A stretch of 64,000 bases of DNA from Ammoniphilus sp. CFH 90114 (GTDB lineage Bacteria > Bacillota > Bacilli > Aneurinibacillales > RAOX-1), in NCBI RefSeq assembly GCF_004123195.1, contig NZ_SDLI01000004.1:124001-188000 (forward strand). The letters are read 5' to 3'. Position 1 is the first letter of the stretch; each line of letters begins with the position of its first letter. The notes beneath the pieces were generated by a model. It searched no databases. It was given only the letters and a program-made list of their open reading frames with translations, and was not told the origin of the DNA. The translations under genes were made by a program, and so were the position numbers. Positions 19,116 to 28,781 of the stretch are shown in pieces.

Positions 19116-19991
19116 TCAAGCACCAAATCTTTTCCTATATCCGCACTTTCTGCATAATTCCTCAACCGCTTGTCTCCTAGAGAATCCGTAAAAGAGATTA
19201 TTCGCTCTTTCGCTTTCTACAATTTCTGAGAAGGAGGAATCATTAATATTACCTAAATTGATGACACCTTCACCATCTAAACAGCACGGAACAACGGTAC
19301 CATCAACAAGTATAGCAGCTTGACTTCGAAGCGCATGACAAAATCCTTTTCCATCGTCTTCCGCCGCTTGTAAACTCGGCCACTCAAATTCATGGTCTTG
19401 GTTCAAGTAGATACGATTTGCGATCTTGACTCCGCTCCCCGGCAGCACTTTTTCCTCAATTTTAAAATCAAGGTTAAACTCTTTCTCCAAGACTTCAAGA
19501 GTTTCACGGTTTCTGTTTTTTTCTAGGTTCGTCGCATTATCTTGATCTAAGTTCCACAATCTCAAAGAAATAATCACGTTGTGTTCCACAACTTCCCTGA
19601 CAAAAGACAAGATATTGGACAGGTATCCTTCTCGGTTCTCAGAACCCTCATGGCCATCAAAACTATGAAGAGAGAAGTTCATTTGACGGAGGGCTGGTTT
19701 TCCTAGAAGCTTGTGCTTCACTTTCGGAAGCAACGTTCCATTCGATGTAATATTAACCTTAAAGCCTTTTTCGTGGCTGATATCTAACAATTCATCAATT
19801 TTGGGATGAAGGAGAGGTTCTCCTTTGACATGAAGATAAATATGATTCGTGTGTGGCTTGATTTGGTCCAGAATCTCACGAAATTTATCCACATTAATAA
19901 ACTTAGCCTGTCGACCCGTTTGCGGACAGAAGGCGCAAGCAAGGTTGCAAACGCTAGTAATCTCAACATATACTTTTTTAAAGGTTTTCAC
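19116..19991 (-). CDS. Radical SAM/SPASM domain protein
   Basis: Iron-sulfur enzyme that generates a 5-deoxyadenosyl radical. The CxxxCxxC motif is at Cys15, 19 and 22 (SVCNLACAFC), followed by a KGEPLLHP turn and NITSNGTLL strand. The C-terminal SPASM-type region carries extra cysteines (GFCHAL, VPCCLDGEG, CRKCGY) that can hold auxiliary clusters. SPASM enzymes often modify peptides, but no precursor-peptide gene is visible beside it, so the substrate is unknown. The GTG at 19991 follows AAAGGGAACAAGCT. Confidence 0.82.
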   Translation of the reverse strand: MKTFKKVYVEITSVCNLACAFCPQTGRQAKFINVDKFREILDQIKPHTNHIYLHVKGEPLLHPKIDELLDISHEKGFKVNITSNGTLLPKVKHKLLGKPALRQMNFSLHSFDGHEGSENREGYLSNILSFVREVVEHNVIISLRLWNLDQDNATNLEKNRNRETLEVLEKEFNLDFKIEEKVLPGSGVKIANRIYLNQDHEFEWPSLQAAEDDGKGFCHALRSQAAILVDGTVVPCCLDGEGVINLGNINDSSFSEIVESERANNLFYGFSRRQAVEELCRKCGYRKRFGA

Positions 19992-20134
19992 AGCTTGTTC
20001 CCTTTCTAACGAAAATAGCTCATATAAGATTGACACCATCCATTATACCGTGCTGTATAGAGGAAAGAAACCATCAGCCTTGTAGTTCCGATATATCCCT
20101 AGATAGGGGAAAGCTTCTATACTAACCAACATAC

Positions 20135-20158
20135 GAAAAAAACCGCTGGATTCAGCGG
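20135..20158 (-). terminator. Terminator of the peptide-transport operon
   Basis: CCGCTG/CAGCGG stem with a four-base loop and seven Ts on the minus strand, 43 bp beyond the end of the last ABC gene. Confidence 0.9.
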
Positions 20159-20200
20159 GTCAAATCATAAGCGATCAATTTCTCTCTAGATTCTTATTTT

Positions 20201-21190
20201 TCACGACATCTCCTTGCTAATAAAACAAGCACTAAGATGTGTTTCGCTTCGTCTTGTTAACTCAGGGATTGTACTTTTACATTTCTCCGCCCGCTGAGCA
20301 CAACGGGAATAAAAGGAGCATCCTAGTGATTGTTCGAAAGGGCTAGGAGGGTCTCCTTCTAACTCCATTCGGTTCCTCCCCCCTCTTGATAAGCGAGGAA
20401 CAGCAGAAAGAAGTGCCTTTGTATATGGATGATTGGTATTCTCAAATACTTCCGAAGTCTTCCCTATTTCTACGATTCTACCCAGATACATGACAGCTAC
20501 TCGATCTGAAATGTACTTTACTACAGATAGATCATGAGAAATGAAGATCATAGTCAGGTTTAATTCTTTTTGAAGATTCTTTAGTAATTGTAAGATATGG
20601 GCTTGAACAGATACGTCCAATGCACTGACCGGCTCATCGGCAATAATCAGTTTAGGCTGTACAGCTAAAGCTCTTGCGATCGCAACTCGTTGTCGTTGCC
20701 CTCCACTGAAGGCTTTTGGAAATTTATCAGCGTCTTCAGGATTAAGTCCGACCTTAATCATCAACTGATCAATATATTGACGTATTTCCTTCTCTTGTTT
20801 ATAGATATTATGAAATCTAATCGCTTCACTTAGCATCTCTCGAATCGTCATTTTCGGGTTGAGGGATGAGTAAGGGTCCTGAAAGACCATTTGCATATTT
20901 TTCCGAACGGACTGCATGTGCTTTTGAGATATTGAAGTGATCTCTTCCCCTAAAAAACGGATAATCCCACCTGTTGGCTCAGACAAACGCATTATTGTAC
21001 GACTTAAAGTACTTTTTCCACAACCACTCTCTCCTACCAGTCCAAGTATTTCTCCTTCCTTCAGGTCAAAATCCACTTGGTTAACCGCATACAACTTTAC
21101 GGGATCTCTGTGAAATAATCGATCAAACCAGGTACCCTTCTGTTGATAGACTTTTTCCAACCCCTGCACTTGTAAGATTGTTTTTGTCAT
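20201..21190 (-). CDS. dppF: Oligopeptide/dipeptide ABC transporter ATPase (DppF/OppF type)
   Basis: Second ATPase of a peptide importer, 329 residues. Walker A GESGCGKST, signature FSGGQRQRVAIARAL, Walker B LIIADEPVSALDVS and H-loop IFISHDLSVV are intact. The C-terminal oligopeptide-transporter extension with Cys residues (GCSFYSRCAQRAEKC) is present. Its ATG overlaps the dppD stop codon by one base. It is the last gene of the operon and is followed by the terminator near 20150. Confidence 0.92.
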   Translation of the reverse strand: MTKTILQVQGLEKVYQQKGTWFDRLFHRDPVKLYAVNQVDFDLKEGEILGLVGESGCGKSTLSRTIMRLSEPTGGIIRFLGEEITSISQKHMQSVRKNMQMVFQDPYSSLNPKMTIREMLSEAIRFHNIYKQEKEIRQYIDQLMIKVGLNPEDADKFPKAFSGGQRQRVAIARALAVQPKLIIADEPVSALDVSVQAHILQLLKNLQKELNLTMIFISHDLSVVKYISDRVAVMYLGRIVEIGKTSEVFENTNHPYTKALLSAVPRLSRGGRNRMELEGDPPSPFEQSLGCSFYSRCAQRAEKCKSTIPELTRRSETHLSACFISKEMS

Positions 21191-22167
21191 TACACAACAG
21201 ACACCCTTTCATGATGGATACAAGCAGTCCAGTGACCATCTGCTACCTTGCGTAGACGAACCGCTTCATCTTTAAGGCACTCCTTTGTAGCCATCGAACA
21301 GCGCGGCTGAAACGGACAGCCCATAACAGGCTCACTAAGGACAGGTAATGAACCTGGGATACCAATAAGTTCCTGATCCGTGTCTAATTGAGGAACAGAG
21401 CGTATCAAACCTAACGTATAAGGATGCCGGGGGTTCTTAAATAACGCATCGGTGGCAGCCTGTTCCATCACCTTCCCGGCGTAGAGAACAACGACTCGAT
21501 CACACGTTTCTGCCACTACCCCTAAGTTATGTGTAACGAGTAAAATGCCCATCCCAAATTCTTTCTGCAATCGTTGTAATAACTGAAGAACTTGATCCTG
21601 AACGGTAACATCCAGAGCTGTCGTTGGTTCGTCAGCAATCAGAAGCTTAGGATTACAAGAGACAGCCAGAGCAATCATTACCCTTTGACGCATACCACCG
21701 CTCAGCTCATGGGGATATTGTGTTATTCGCTTCTCAGGGGATGGAATACCTACGAGTCGAAGCAACTCTACGGCACGACTTTTTGCTTCTGTCCTGCTTA
21801 GCTTTTCATGTCTTCGTAACACCTCCATTATTTGGTCCCCTATACGGTAAACAGGATCAAGGGAACTCATTGGATCCTGTGAAATCATCCCTATTCGCTT
21901 TCCACGAATATTTAGCATTTCCTTTTCTGCTAGGGTTGCCAAGTTTATCCCTTCAAAAAGGATCTCACCCTTTTTCATTTTCCCAATACCCTTAGGGAGA
22001 AGCTTAAGGATAGAACGACAGGTAACACTTTTCCCACTTCCACTTTCTCCAACTAACCCTACAGTTTCGCCTTCATTCACTTGAAATTCCACATTATTAA
22101 CAGCATAGATTTTTCTATGCCTAGTATCCAAGACGACATCTAGGTTTCTAACCTCTAATAGCGGCAT
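21190..22167 (-). CDS. dppD: Oligopeptide/dipeptide ABC transporter ATPase (DppD/OppD type)
   Basis: First ATPase of the importer, 325 residues. Walker A GESGSGKSV, signature ELSGGMRQRVMIALAV, Walker B LLIADEPTTALDVT and the VTHNLGVVAE switch are intact. It ends in the peptide-transporter C-terminal motif GCPFQPRCSMATKEC. It pairs with DppF to drive uptake through DppB and DppC. The ATG at 22167 is preferred to the TTG one codon earlier. Confidence 0.92.
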   Translation of the reverse strand: MPLLEVRNLDVVLDTRHRKIYAVNNVEFQVNEGETVGLVGESGSGKSVTCRSILKLLPKGIGKMKKGEILFEGINLATLAEKEMLNIRGKRIGMISQDPMSSLDPVYRIGDQIMEVLRRHEKLSRTEAKSRAVELLRLVGIPSPEKRITQYPHELSGGMRQRVMIALAVSCNPKLLIADEPTTALDVTVQDQVLQLLQRLQKEFGMGILLVTHNLGVVAETCDRVVVLYAGKVMEQAATDALFKNPRHPYTLGLIRSVPQLDTDQELIGIPGSLPVLSEPVMGCPFQPRCSMATKECLKDEAVRLRKVADGHWTACIHHERVSVV

Positions 22168-22199
22168 CAACGCATCGACTCCTCAGCTTATTCCTGCCT

Positions 22200-23027
22200 T
22201 TAAGAAAACTCTTTTACATCACCAAGTAATAACATCGCCAGTAAGGTAGGCATCAGCTGATGAACATCAGATGTTTGAAAACGTACCGTTTTACCGTTAA
22301 TAAGTTCTACTTGTGGCATATAGCTTACTACCTGAGCCGAACTTGTCGTTTTAAATTCAATCTGTAAATCATAACTCTCTAATACAGGAACAGGACAAAC
22401 TCGTTGTCTATCAAGGACAGCTACTCGAGCCATTTCCTTTATCCTCCTACGACTTTCTTCTGGATGTAGACAGCGAGCTGTGAACATACCAAGCCCCTTT
22501 TTTACGGCTACAGTATGTACTCCTTCGATTTCTCGACTGACCTCTTCCGTGGTTTGAGTATCCCCTGTTACGAGTACGACTGGAACCCCATAAGCCCCTG
22601 CAATCACAGCGTTAATTCCAGCTTCTCCGATCTCACGTCCATTAAGTTTAATACGTTGAACCGCTCTGTTACTCATCGTGTGATTAAGAACTGCATCTCC
22701 TACTCCTGCCATACAATGATATCCAATAAAGAAAGCAGCGCTATAAGTTGAATCGATGCCCTCCATCATAAGAAGTGGTTTTAAGAATCCACGAACAAGC
22801 TCAGCCTTGGGATGTAGCTCATCAATAATGAGATTTCGCATGGTGTCATGAGAGTCATTGACAACTACTTCACTCACCCCAGCTTCTAAAGCCCCTTCGA
22901 TAGCTGCATTAACATCCTTTGTCATAAGCTGTCTATAATATTGATAATCTATCGTACCGCGGTTCACATCATCCCAGTCTGTAACGCCCGAAATCCCTTC
23001 CATATCAACTGAAATAAAGAGTTTCAT
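22200..23027 (-). CDS. dppA: D-aminopeptidase DppA (peptidase family M55)
   Basis: Zinc-dependent D-aminopeptidase of 275 residues that releases D-amino acids, such as D-Ala from D-Ala-containing peptides. Conserved blocks are MEGISG, VNDSHDTMRN, GYHCMAG and NHTMS, which supply metal ligands and the catalytic region. In Bacillus subtilis dppA heads the dipeptide operon; here it sits between dppC and dppD. Linkage to a peptide importer suggests scavenging of cell-wall peptides. Confidence 0.92.
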   Translation of the reverse strand: MKLFISVDMEGISGVTDWDDVNRGTIDYQYYRQLMTKDVNAAIEGALEAGVSEVVVNDSHDTMRNLIIDELHPKAELVRGFLKPLLMMEGIDSTYSAAFFIGYHCMAGVGDAVLNHTMSNRAVQRIKLNGREIGEAGINAVIAGAYGVPVVLVTGDTQTTEEVSREIEGVHTVAVKKGLGMFTARCLHPEESRRRIKEMARVAVLDRQRVCPVPVLESYDLQIEFKTTSSAQVVSYMPQVELINGKTVRFQTSDVHQLMPTLLAMLLLGDVKEFS

Positions 23028-23044
23028 AAGTGATCTCCTCCAGA

Positions 23045-23914
23045 TTATTGGTTTTCTATCTTCTCCGCTAACCCATCTCCTAATAAACTAAAGCCAAGAC
23101 CTGTAAGGATAATTCCAAGTCCAGGAAACGTAGAAATCCACCATGCATTAATAATGTAATTTCTGCCCTCTGCAATCATGGCACCCCACTCCGGTGTTGG
23201 AGGCTGAACCCCCATACCTAAGAAGCTTAGTGAGGCCCCAAGGAGAATACAAAGAACGATATCGGACATGCAGAAAATAAGAGCTGTAGTGACAACATTG
23301 GGTAAAATATGCCGAAACAATATCTTTCCATCCCCATATCCTAGGCTTTTTGCAGCAAGGATATATTCTTGCTCCTTAACAATGAGTACCTCTGCTCTTA
23401 CAATTCGAGCATAAGCACTCCAACCAACTAAAAAAATCGCCAGAAAAAGATTAAATAATCCTGTTCCAAGGATAGAAACGATAGCAATAATCAATACCAT
23501 AAACGGAAAACTAATGACGATATCCACAATTCTCATCATCAATGCATCCAACCATCCACCATAATAGCCTGAAAGCAGTCCTATCAGGGTACCAAATAAT
23601 AGAGGCATAATTACAGAGAATATACCGATTTGAAGATCCGTTCTCGCAGCATATAGCATACGAGTGAATATATCGCGACCAAAGTTATCTGTGCCAAACC
23701 AATGCTTAAGGCTCGGTCCTTGAAGCGCCTCTGCTAAATTGTTTTTAATTGGATCATAGGGAGTTATAAATGGTGCCAATAACGAAATAAGAAAAACAAA
23801 ACCTACAATAGCTAGTCCCCACCCAATCTTGGTCCGAATAGCTAAATGTTGCAACCTTCTAGGAAGTGTTCTTCGTGGTAATGGTTTGGTCATGGGTTGA
23901 TGTAATGATGGCAT
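23045..23914 (-). CDS. dppC: Peptide ABC transporter permease (DppC type)
   Basis: Inner-membrane permease of 289 residues with about six helices. The N-terminus has the OppC-type IGWGLAIVGFVFLISLLAPFI helix, then PSLKHWFGTDNFGRDIFTRMLYAARTDL, and the EAA loop AAKSLGYGDGKILFRHILPNV that docks onto the ATPases. It ends in the typical PEWGAMIAEGR...PGLGIILTGLGFSLLGDGL segment. It starts 9 bp after dppB. Confidence 0.93.
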   Translation of the reverse strand: MPSLHQPMTKPLPRRTLPRRLQHLAIRTKIGWGLAIVGFVFLISLLAPFITPYDPIKNNLAEALQGPSLKHWFGTDNFGRDIFTRMLYAARTDLQIGIFSVIMPLLFGTLIGLLSGYYGGWLDALMMRIVDIVISFPFMVLIIAIVSILGTGLFNLFLAIFLVGWSAYARIVRAEVLIVKEQEYILAAKSLGYGDGKILFRHILPNVVTTALIFCMSDIVLCILLGASLSFLGMGVQPPTPEWGAMIAEGRNYIINAWWISTFPGLGIILTGLGFSLLGDGLAEKIENQ

Positions 23915-23923
23915 AGAACCTCC

Positions 23924-24874
23924 TTACTCTAAGTGAACTCTCGGATCTAAAATCGTATAGACTAAGTCCGTCAGCATATTAACTAAAATTACCAATGTGG
24001 CAAAGATCAGCACCAATCCCTGAATCACAGGATAATCCCGTGTTAAGATGCTGTTTATGAGTAATTGTCCAAGTCCAGGTAAAGAAAATATGGTTTCAAT
24101 CACCACTGATCCTCCTAGAAGCCATCCAACATTTACTCCGAGTATTGTTACCATTCCTATGACCGCATTTCTAAGAGCATGTTTGATAACAACCTGCCAT
24201 GAACTAAGCCCTCGTGCACGTGCTGATTCAATGAAGTCAGATGACAAAATGGATATCATTTTAGATCTCAGAGGTCGTATAAGAACAGGGGATAGCGAGA
24301 AAGAAACGGTTAAAGCTGGTAGAGTTAAATGGTAAAGATGTTGTAAAAAATTGTCCCCATACCCAGACACAGGGAACCACTTGACCTTGATACTAAAGAG
24401 AAGCATGAGCAGAATCCCAATCCAAAAGGATGGCATAGAGAGCCCAATGATGGAAGCTGCCCTGAAACTACTATCAACCACACCATTTCTCCGTAGAGCA
24501 GACCAAAGTGAAATCGGTATACTAATAACTACACTAAGAAAAGCAGCATAAACAACAAGGAATATCGTGACTCCAAGGCGTTCGCTTATCAGAGTGAACA
24601 CCGGTTGCCTAATAATGATTGAATCCCCCAAATCACCAGAGAACACATTACGAATATAGGTAATATATTGTGTCAACATCGGCTGGTCTAAGCCCATTTG
24701 CACAGTCAGTCTCGCAATATTTTCGGGGGTGGCCCGTGGACCCAGCATGACTAATGCTGGATCCCCAGGAATCATCCGTATTAATAGAAATGTAATAATA
24801 GAAACTCCAAGTAAAACCGGGATCAACTGAAATAAGTGTTTAATAATATACTGTAATCTTACGATGATCATCAC
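23924..24874 (-). CDS. dppB: Peptide ABC transporter permease (DppB type)
   Basis: Partner permease of about 316 residues. The N-terminal helix (LIPVLLGVSIITFLLIRMIPGDPA) is diagnostic of DppB/OppB, followed by the binding-protein-dependent transport domain with the EAA loop ARARGLSSWQVVIKHALRNAVI. The exact start is uncertain because GTG-ATG codons lie right at the AGAAGGTG ribosome site. Only 5 bp separate it from the binding-protein gene. Confidence 0.92.
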   Translation of the reverse strand: MMIIVRLQYIIKHLFQLIPVLLGVSIITFLLIRMIPGDPALVMLGPRATPENIARLTVQMGLDQPMLTQYITYIRNVFSGDLGDSIIIRQPVFTLISERLGVTIFLVVYAAFLSVVISIPISLWSALRRNGVVDSSFRAASIIGLSMPSFWIGILLMLLFSIKVKWFPVSGYGDNFLQHLYHLTLPALTVSFSLSPVLIRPLRSKMISILSSDFIESARARGLSSWQVVIKHALRNAVIGMVTILGVNVGWLLGGSVVIETIFSLPGLGQLLINSILTRDYPVIQGLVLIFATLVILVNMLTDLVYTILDPRVHLE

Positions 24875-24879
24875 CTTCT

Positions 24880-26514
24880 TTACGGTTTAAGCCAAACTTC
24901 CTCTAGGCGATAACTACCCATAGGCGATAGAGTAAATCCTTGCACATTCTTTTGCGTTACATAAGAGCTTGGTACATGGAATAAGAAGACATGAGGGGCA
25001 TCCTCACTAAACATCTTCTGCATTTCCATATACATCTCCTTACGCTTATCTGCATCATTTTCTCCTTGAGCCTGCATTGCTAGTTCATCTAAGCGAGGGT
25101 TCTTGTAGCCGGTATAGTACGCGTTTGTGCCACCTGTTGAAACGGCTCCAAACATAGTAATTTCATCAGGATCAATAATATCACTAGAGTAATAGGTAGT
25201 AATTAAGTCATACTTCATAGAAGCCAAAAGCTCATCAACAACACCTGGCTCAAGCTGTTGAATTTCTATATCAATGCCAATTTCCTTTAACTGTTCTTTG
25301 ACGATGACGGCAACTTGACTGTTAATTTCATTACCAGCATTGATCGTAAGAGTAGTCTTAAACCCATTCGGTCTGGAAGATTCGCTCATTAACTGTTTGG
25401 CCTTCTCTAGATCGTAAGGGTATCCCTTAAGCTGATCGTTAAAGTACATGACCTTTGGCAGATAGGAGGCGGCTGGTTCCCCTTGTCCCATAAGCACAGC
25501 TTGTATAATATCTTTCTTATTTACCGCATAGTTCATAGCTTGACGGATTTTCACATCATTGAAGGGTTCCTTTGTTGTATTAATAGGAATCATATCTACC
25601 CTTGCAAATGGTGCAACAATTACCTCAAGAGCTGGATCAGTCTTTAATTGCTCTAAGGTGTTAAAAGGAACATTAGAAGCAATATCTAACTCTTTGGCTT
25701 GAAGTTTAAAGATTTTTGCTGTGTCTTCAGGTACTTGAAGGAACTCTACTCCATCTAAATAAGGTTTGCCTGCTTGCCAGTATTCCGGATTCTTTTTTAA
25801 CACTACTTTTTGTCCACGTTGCCAGTTATCAAGCATAAAGGGACCAGAGCCAACTGGATTGTTCGTAAGGTAATCCTTTCCATTTTCTTTTACGATCTGT
25901 TCTGGAACAATGGAAGAACTAAACAATGCTAAGGTCGATAGTAACGGGATGTAAGGAGTATTAAGATGAATGACCACTTGGGAATTACTTTTTACCTCTA
26001 CTGAGTCAAAGGCTGTGTACATCCAATTCCAATTACTCTCATCACTTTTAGCTCTTTCTAAGGAAAATTTCACGTCCTGTGCGGTTACTGGCATACCGTT
26101 ATGAAATTTCACTCCTGGACGAAGATTAAATGTATAGCTTTTCCCATCATCTGAAATACTCCAATCCGTGGCCAAACCAGGTTCAATATCACTTCCGTCG
26201 GCATTGAGACGAACGAGTTGATCGTACAAATTAAGTATCGTCCAGATAGACATGTTATCAGTTGGTACAATGGGATCAAAACTAGAAACATCTTGGTGGC
26301 GCGCAAGTCGTAGCACCCCACCTGCTTGCGGGTCATTGGAACCCTGTTCATTTGTAGCCTTTGGTGTACCCACGCTCGATTCTGTTGTCTTGCTTGAGGA
26401 ATCACTGCTGGCTGGATTTGTGCTTGTGGAAGAACAAGCAACAGAGCCCGCGACAAGAAAAGTACTTAGTAGACCTAGCATCCATTTTTTAAAGTGACTT
26501 CTGCCAAACATCAT
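24880..26514 (-). CDS. Peptide ABC transporter substrate-binding lipoprotein
   Basis: Extracytoplasmic receptor of family 5 (DppE/OppA type), 544 residues. The N-terminus has a lipoprotein signal with Cys after AGSVA (SVACSS), then a Ser/Thr-rich linker and the typical RLARHQDVSSFDPIVPTDN...WTILNLYDQL start and YTFNLRPGVKFHNGMPVTAQDV motif. The ATG at 26514 is nine bases from GAAGGGG; the earlier ATG is too close to it. It delivers substrate to DppBCDF and is distinct from the second binding protein upstream in the operon. Confidence 0.92.
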   Translation of the reverse strand: MMFGRSHFKKWMLGLLSTFLVAGSVACSSTSTNPASSDSSSKTTESSVGTPKATNEQGSNDPQAGGVLRLARHQDVSSFDPIVPTDNMSIWTILNLYDQLVRLNADGSDIEPGLATDWSISDDGKSYTFNLRPGVKFHNGMPVTAQDVKFSLERAKSDESNWNWMYTAFDSVEVKSNSQVVIHLNTPYIPLLSTLALFSSSIVPEQIVKENGKDYLTNNPVGSGPFMLDNWQRGQKVVLKKNPEYWQAGKPYLDGVEFLQVPEDTAKIFKLQAKELDIASNVPFNTLEQLKTDPALEVIVAPFARVDMIPINTTKEPFNDVKIRQAMNYAVNKKDIIQAVLMGQGEPAASYLPKVMYFNDQLKGYPYDLEKAKQLMSESSRPNGFKTTLTINAGNEINSQVAVIVKEQLKEIGIDIEIQQLEPGVVDELLASMKYDLITTYYSSDIIDPDEITMFGAVSTGGTNAYYTGYKNPRLDELAMQAQGENDADKRKEMYMEMQKMFSEDAPHVFLFHVPSSYVTQKNVQGFTLSPMGSYRLEEVWLKP

Positions 26515-26565
26515 CTTTTTCATCCCCTTCTTTAAAATATAGGCCTATTTCTCTGCTGCTTACTT

Positions 26566-27723
26566 TTAATGCTCCATAGCCCCATTCCCCCTTTCCTTCC
26601 GAGACAAAGTGAAACAGATTCCTACAACGGTAGAGACGAATGCTCCTGTTAAAATAGCTAACTCTATACTTTTTAGACAGAGAATCAAAATAGCTACAGT
26701 CACCCCAGCTGTAAGGGTAAACCATTCCTTCCCTTCCCCAATATGACCTAAAAAAAATAGGGGGAGTATCGCCACTTGAACCATACCAAAACCAAGTATT
26801 AACTCTAGGATAGTAAGCCCTGGCCAATGAGCTAATAGAAATGCTGTACCTGAAACAACACACCATAAGGAGGCTTTTTCCGTTACTCTCCTTAGCTCTT
26901 CGTGCATCCGCAATAACAAATAAATCATCATAGCTAGGAGGGTAATAATAAATAGATACTTTCCAAACTGTCCAGCGTATTGTTCAATGACTAGAAACCC
27001 AACCTGATCAGACTGCTTTGGCCATATAGCCTGCGCCTGTGCAACGAATGCTAATGACCCTAGTGATATAGGTAAGGGTGACCAAAGCAATGCGGGTAGA
27101 ATACGGTATGGCCCACCTTCTACTAGTAGATCTCGTACAGTGCCGCTTAAATAGAGTAGCGGGATCGAAAAGGTTACTAAAATGAATACAAAAAACAGTA
27201 AAGTTTCATGCGTACCATGTAGCTTTATAGAGGATGGAGCCAAGAAATGCAAACCTGAATAGACGGTTGGAATACTAATATTTAAATAAACAAGGCTAGG
27301 TATCAAAAAAGAAGCTATCATTCCCAGCCCAACCACACTGACAGTAATTGATTTTGTATATCCTTTACGCCATAGAAAATAAATGATCATAAATACAATT
27401 GTAAAAAGTAAAATGATTACCCCCCAATCCCCTGATATCAACGCCCTTGTCCATAGGTTTTTGGTAACCAGGATCATAAAAGAAAGGGCCTCTGTAATAA
27501 AGAGAAGCTCAATACAAAGGAGTAGGATTTTACTGGTAGGCCGTACGATGAACTTGGAGCGCAGCAAAATGAATAAAGAGATCCCAATCATACTCGCTAA
27601 TGTGAATTGGAGTACACCCACCATCCCGTAATCATACGCAATTTGTGGAGTTAACAGGAAAATTACTGGTGTAATCATGAGACTGAGTAAGTAAACAGCC
27701 TGTGTCACTTTGCCATTTCTCAA
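26566..27723 (-). CDS. Polytopic membrane protein of unknown function in the sensor-transporter operon
   Basis: 385 residues with about 10 to 11 predicted helices and short loops. I do not recognise the family; the first helix pair looks faintly like amino-acid permease or GerAB-type proteins, but no signature is clear. Its start overlaps the response-regulator stop by four bases (ATGA), so translation is coupled. It lies between the regulatory genes and the importer, so it may be a second transporter for the same substrate or part of the sensing device. Confidence 0.7.
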   Translation of the reverse strand: MRNGKVTQAVYLLSLMITPVIFLLTPQIAYDYGMVGVLQFTLASMIGISLFILLRSKFIVRPTSKILLLCIELLFITEALSFMILVTKNLWTRALISGDWGVIILLFTIVFMIIYFLWRKGYTKSITVSVVGLGMIASFLIPSLVYLNISIPTVYSGLHFLAPSSIKLHGTHETLLFFVFILVTFSIPLLYLSGTVRDLLVEGGPYRILPALLWSPLPISLGSLAFVAQAQAIWPKQSDQVGFLVIEQYAGQFGKYLFIITLLAMMIYLLLRMHEELRRVTEKASLWCVVSGTAFLLAHWPGLTILELILGFGMVQVAILPLFFLGHIGEGKEWFTLTAGVTVAILILCLKSIELAILTGAFVSTVVGICFTLSRKERGNGAMEH

Positions 27724-28781
27724 TTCCTTTCCCTCCGATAACTACTGGGTGATTGACCAGTCATCTTCTTAAAAGTGACTGTAAAATAGGTAGTGCTATT
27801 AAAGCCTGTCACACTCGCTACGTAATCAATACTATATGACTTCCTAAGTAATTCCTTAGCTCTCTCAATACGGGCCGTGACTAAAATCTCTACAAACGTA
27901 GTTCCTAATTCCTTTTTCAACAACCGATTGAGATGGGAAGGACTTATATGGATAGAACTGGCAACATCAGCTAAGGTAATCATTTTATCGAAATTTTCTC
28001 GTATAAAAGCCAAACATCGATCGACCATTCTATGGTGCCCCTCTCTAACTTGTTGTAGCGCTTGATGAAAGGCATTGGATAGATCTAAGGTTCTGGATAT
28101 ACCTATAGCGAAAACCAATTTTGAATCTTGTATCCTAAGACCCATTAACAAATGTTGAATCTCTTCAAGATACTCCTCCCGACTTAGAAGAACATAGTAA
28201 TTTGACACCTTCTCTGGAGCCCAAATCCCCCATTCTGTCTTAATTTCAGATTGCAATATATGAACAAGCTGGTTCTCCATAATTTCGACTACAAAAACAA
28301 CATTAGGGATAAAACCAATATGAGATGTCCAAAGATCCACTTCCAGGGTGGCTCCTGAGAGGAGTACTTTCTCTATGAGACTTTGGCGTATAATAGGAAC
28401 AGTAGCATAACGTGCTGTATGCCGTTGAATCAATTTATCTAATGTTTCATAAAACTCTGCCGTACGAAAAGGTTTTAACAGATAAGCACTCGCTCCTAAA
28501 TCTAAGGCTTTTTTTGCAAATTGAAATTCACCGTAGGCCGAAATCATGGCTACCTCAGTTGTTGGCCATCGGTGATGAATGATTTCCAGAACCTCCAGCC
28601 CATCGCGCCCCGGCATCCGTATGTCAAGGAACACCAAATCTACTGGCACTTTTTCTAGTAGAATAATAGCATCTAACCCATTGTCTGCTATTAGGATTTC
28701 TATAGGTTGAGAGGCCTTTTGTAGTAGGGTTTGTAAGTTCAGCAACTCAAGGGGTTCATCATCAACGATTAGTACCTTCAA
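27720..28781 (-). CDS. Response regulator with AraC-type DNA-binding domain
   Basis: 353 residues. The N-terminal receiver has the acidic pair and phospho-Asp (VLIVDDEPLEL, LVFLDIRMPG) and Lys in LLKPF. The C-terminal AraC/XylS double helix-turn-helix is clear (MITLADVASSIHISPSHLNRLLKKELG, SIDYVASVTGFNSTTYFTVTFKKMTG). This is the YesN class. The start is taken as the TTG at 28781, behind GGAGGTGAGGGAAGG, overlapping the kinase stop by four bases. It probably activates the downstream peptide genes. Confidence 0.9.
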   Translation of the reverse strand: MKVLIVDDEPLELLNLQTLLQKASQPIEILIADNGLDAIILLEKVPVDLVFLDIRMPGRDGLEVLEIIHHRWPTTEVAMISAYGEFQFAKKALDLGASAYLLKPFRTAEFYETLDKLIQRHTARYATVPIIRQSLIEKVLLSGATLEVDLWTSHIGFIPNVVFVVEIMENQLVHILQSEIKTEWGIWAPEKVSNYYVLLSREEYLEEIQHLLMGLRIQDSKLVFAIGISRTLDLSNAFHQALQQVREGHHRMVDRCLAFIRENFDKMITLADVASSIHISPSHLNRLLKKELGTTFVEILVTARIERAKELLRKSYSIDYVASVTGFNSTTYFTVTFKKMTGQSPSSYRRERN

